Shown here one piece after another: positions 61,845-64,000 of a stretch of 64,000 nt of DNA (positions are counted from its first letter, which is position 1; each line of letters starts with the position of its first letter). A program made the position numbers and the translations under genes. The stretch comes from Arenivirga flava (GTDB lineage: Bacteria; Actinomycetota; Actinomycetes; Actinomycetales; Microbacteriaceae), in NCBI RefSeq assembly GCF_030161575.1, contig NZ_BSUL01000001.1:1-64000 (forward strand), in the 5' to 3' direction. Below the pieces are notes generated by a model. It was not told where the DNA came from, made no database searches, and saw only the letters and a list, made by a program, of their open reading frames with translations.

Positions 61845-63184
61845 TAGGAGGCTTATTAGAAACACCGTCCGCTGAAGCGGCGGTGATCAAGTAAGTCCAA
61901 GTCGTCGTCATGCGCTGTGAGCTGTCGAGAAGGCCGTCCTCCTGGGCGGCCTTCTGCTTTGCGGGGACGTTCCGCGCGAATGCAGCGTTGTAAGCCGCCT
62001 TGATCGCCTCAGCCCCGAGCCCAGCGTCCGATGCTCGGTAGGCTGCCTCCGTCGCCAGCAACTGGCCGAGCGGCTCGTTGAGCTCGGCGCCCTCCACGAC
62101 CTCATCGCTGATGTAGAGCCGGTGGAAGATCGCCTGGTTGAGCCGGCGCCGAACCTCGTCCTCCGCGACCACGTAGAGCTCCTGCGGGTTCTCGAGGAGA
62201 CGAAGGTTGGCCTCGATGTAGCGCACGCCCATCTTGAGATCGGTCTCGACGCCACCAAGCTGTCCGGAGAGGCGCTCGCGCTCGAGCTTGATCTTGGACA
62301 GTCGCGCCCGGATGCGAGCCTGCGGAACCTCGGGATCGGCCGCGAGATCGAGGAGGTTCTCCTCCTGCACGTCGTAGGACTTGAGCTGCTCGCGGAGCTG
62401 TCGCTGGAGCAGGCGCTGAGCGTCGGACTGGTCGGCGATCGTGCCCGTCATGAGGTCGCGCATCGCAGCGATGAAGTCGGGGCCGAAGCGCTTCGTCTTG
62501 TAGAAGTCCTCGACCGCGTACTCAACGCGCAGCACGTTGTGGTGCGGCTGGTTGCAGTCGCGCTCTCGCCGGCCAGGGCAGAAGAAGTAGTAGTACTCGC
62601 CGCCATTGCGCCCAACCGCCCGCTGCAGGATGAGACGCTGCTCGACACCGAATCGGCGCCTGCATTCACCGCAGTAGACGGAGCCCTTGAGGTAATGGTG
62701 GTGCTCACGGCGACGCTCACCCGAACGACCTCGTGATTCGACGAGTGCCTGTACGGCATTGAACAGTTCTTCGTCAATCAGCGGCTCGTGGCGCCCGGCG
62801 AACTGCTCGCCCTTGTAGCTGACGATGCCGACGTAGTAACTGTCGGTGAGCATCTGGTGGATCTTGTTGACCGATACCGGGCCGGCGGGGCGACTTGCTG
62901 TCGGGCGCGTAGTGAGGCCGCGCTCCGTCAACTCGTCCACGATGTCATTGAGGGTGTAGTTGCCGGTGGCGTAAAGCTCGAACGCGAGCTTGACGAAGGG
63001 GGCCCGATCCGGGTCGAGACCGACCGTGCGGATTTGCCGGCCCTCGCTCGAGTCGATCACGTTGAGGTAGCCGAGCTTGGCCTTGCCGAGCGTTCCACCG
63101 CGCCTGGCCTTCTCGCCCATCTTGAAGGCGATGTCAGCTCCTGAAGCCTTGGACTGGTACTCATTGATCACGGCCAGCATGCCG
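61774..63184 (-). pseudogene. serine recombinase lacking its catalytic domain, cut by IS
   Basis: Reads (minus strand) GMLAVINEYQSKASGADIAF, then recombinase domain (GTLGKAKLGYLNVID ... YYVGIVSYKGEQFAGRHEPL), zinc ribbon (GSVYCGECRRRFGVEQ ... FFCPGRRERDC), coiled-coil (LKSYDVQEENLLD ... RLSGQLGGVETDL) and C-terminal part. The N-terminal resolvase domain with the nucleophile serine is missing; before GMLAVIN the sequence is that of the left end of an IS3-type element. The 3' end of the frame runs antisense through the tmRNA 3' end, so this is an integrase at an ssrA attachment site. As it stands it is inactive. Confidence 0.8.
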
Positions 63185-63245
63185 GGGACTGCCCCGACTT
63201 TGGTTGACATCTGAGTTCTGAGGCCCGTGGGTCTCTGATGGAAGG

Positions 63246-63542
63246 ATGTTCCCTGTGCCGAAGCCGTATCCGAAAGAGTTCCGTGACGATGTCGTGGCCG
63301 TCGCCCGACGCGGGCAAGCGCCGCTGGTCCAGATCGCGAAGGACTTCGGGATCTCCGAAGGCTCGTTGACGAACTGGATCAAGCGCGCCGACATCGAAGA
63401 CGGCGTTCGTGCCGGTGCGAGCGACGCCGACCGTGCCGAACTGCGTGAAGCGAGGAAGCGGATCCGTTTGCTCGAGCAGGAGAACGAGGTGCTGCGGCGG
63501 GCGGCGGCGTATCTGTCGCAGGCAAACCTGCCGGGAAAATAG
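63246..63542 (+). CDS. IS3-family transposase OrfA
   Basis: 98 residues from ATG 63246 (GGAAGG upstream). HTH_Tnp_1-type helix-turn-helix (PYPKEFRDDVVAVARRG ... QIAKDFGISEGSLTNWIKRA) and a C-terminal leucine-zipper helix (LREARKRIRLLEQENEVLRRA). Ends at TAG 63540-63542. Normally joined to OrfB by -1 frameshifting just before the stop. Confidence 0.92.
   Translation: MFPVPKPYPKEFRDDVVAVARRGQAPLVQIAKDFGISEGSLTNWIKRADIEDGVRAGASDADRAELREARKRIRLLEQENEVLRRAAAYLSQANLPGK
63533..63539 (+). promoter_or_regulatory. -1 programmed frameshift signal G_GGA_AAA
   Basis: GGGAAAA lies in the zero frame as G-GGA-AAA directly before the TAG of orfA. A -1 slip enters the orfB frame (next codon ATA 63539). This is a classical X-XXY-YYZ heptamer. 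Confidence 0.7.
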
Positions 63543-64000
63543 TCTTCCCGCTCGTCCGAGAGATGGCCGAGCCCGGCGCCCGCGTGCGGGTGCCGGTCGC
63601 GGTGGCGTTGCGGGTCCTCGGCCTCTCGAGGCAGGGGTATTACCAGTGGTTGGCGGAGCCGGTGTCCCAGCGGGACTGGGACGACGCGCATGTCATCGAC
63701 GCGCTGCGCGTCGAGCACGACAAGGACGCGACGCTCGGGTACCGGTTCCTGACCGACGAGCTCGCCAGTGAGCACGACCTGGTCGTGGGCGAGAACCGGG
63801 TGGCGCGACTGTGTCGTATCGCGGGCATCCAGGCCTCACACCACCCCAAACGCAGCAAGGCCGGCAGCGCCGGGCCCGCCCCGCACGACGATCTCCTCGC
63901 GATCGTCGACGAGCACGGCGTCGTCCGGCACCGGTTCGTCGCGGCCGGGCCGAACACGGTCTGGTTGTGGGACATCTCCGAGCACCCGACCCGGGAGGGC
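63539..64000 (+). CDS. IS3-family transposase OrfB (5' part, made by frameshift)
   Basis: Frame starts at 63539 (IVFPLVREMAEPGARVRV), reached by -1 frameshift; no good independent start. HTH_21 region (ALRVLGLSRQGYYQWLAEP; TLGYRFLTDELASE; NRVARLCRIAGI), then the integrase core with NTVWLWDISEHPT, whose Asp is the first residue of the DDE triad. The rest runs off the window. Confidence 0.9.
   Translation, partial: MVFPLVREMAEPGARVRVPVAVALRVLGLSRQGYYQWLAEPVSQRDWDDAHVIDALRVEHDKDATLGYRFLTDELASEHDLVVGENRVARLCRIAGIQASHHPKRSKAGSAGPAPHDDLLAIVDEHGVVRHRFVAAGPNTVWLWDISEHPTREG

Larger units (their letters stand above)
63184..64000 (+). mobile_element. IS3-family insertion sequence (left part)
   Basis: Left end near GGGACTGCCCCGACTTTGG (about 63184), a GACTGCCCC-type terminus seen in part of the IS3 family, then orfA and orfB as below. 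The right end lies outside the window. Inserted in the serine recombinase gene. The exact end and target duplication cannot be fixed without the other end. Confidence 0.75.

Overview
High-GC Gram-positive DNA, most likely a Microbacteriaceae-type actinobacterium. Signs are the very GC-rich coding sequence, many GTG/TTG starts, 1- or 4-base ATGA/GTGA overlaps, DtxR-type iron boxes, HtaA haem proteins with a LAxTG sorting signal, a DUF3039 protein, a tad pilus locus and a tmRNA tag ending ALAA. Many genes have a TANNNT -10 element only 5 to 10 bases before the start codon, so leaderless transcription looks common.

Layout. 1-4.7 kb: partial aminotransferase, two small lipoproteins, a frameshifted PKD-like secreted protein and an HtrA-type membrane protease. 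4.8-8.9 kb: a glycopolymer cassette (GT2, CDP-alcohol phosphotransferase, GT2, CDP-glycerol-type glycerophosphotransferase), completed at 16.2-18.6 kb by a TagGH-like exporter and a nucleotidyltransferase. 9-11.7 kb: a hypothetical protein and an ABC exporter. 11.8-16.1 kb: an iron-regulated haem module (HtaA, HmuT, large LAxTG HtaA protein) with no permease or ATPase. 18.8-21.6 kb: another ABC system. 21.7-26 kb: DUF3039, nicotinate phosphoribosyltransferase, murI, rph, rdgB. 26-29.5 kb: a two-component system divergent from an ABC exporter. 29.7-34 kb: Mn-type ABC importer, MntR-like regulator, cation diffusion facilitator. 34.2-38.1 kb: AbiEi/DUF559-like protein, DedA, tRNA-Leu, GH114-like hydrolase, glycolipid-binding protein.

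38.3-53.3 kb is a tad (Flp pilus) operon (tadA, tadB, tadC, a small pilin-like gene, tadE-like genes) cut in two by a 10.4 kb lower-GC mobile element (41480-51852). The element sits inside the small pilin-like gene, is flanked by the 6-base repeat GGCTGG, and carries a large serine recombinase at one end, a rolling-circle Rep, a tyrosine recombinase behind a dif-like palindrome, a NYN nuclease, a DUF3800 protein and several membrane or unknown proteins. Precise excision would restore the 65-residue pilin-like reading frame.

53.3-61.2 kb: a histidine phosphatase, an MFS transporter, then prfB-ftsE-ftsX-smpB and convergent cysK-cysE. ssrA (61474-61844) forms the edge of a second integrated element whose serine recombinase gene runs antisense into the tmRNA 3' end and is cut by an IS3-family insertion that runs off the window.

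Caution: eight genes are broken by single small indels, seven of them consistent with loss of one base, often in short G/C runs. This looks more like systematic sequencing or assembly error than eight real pseudogenes, so the frameshifted entries are described with their repaired frame.
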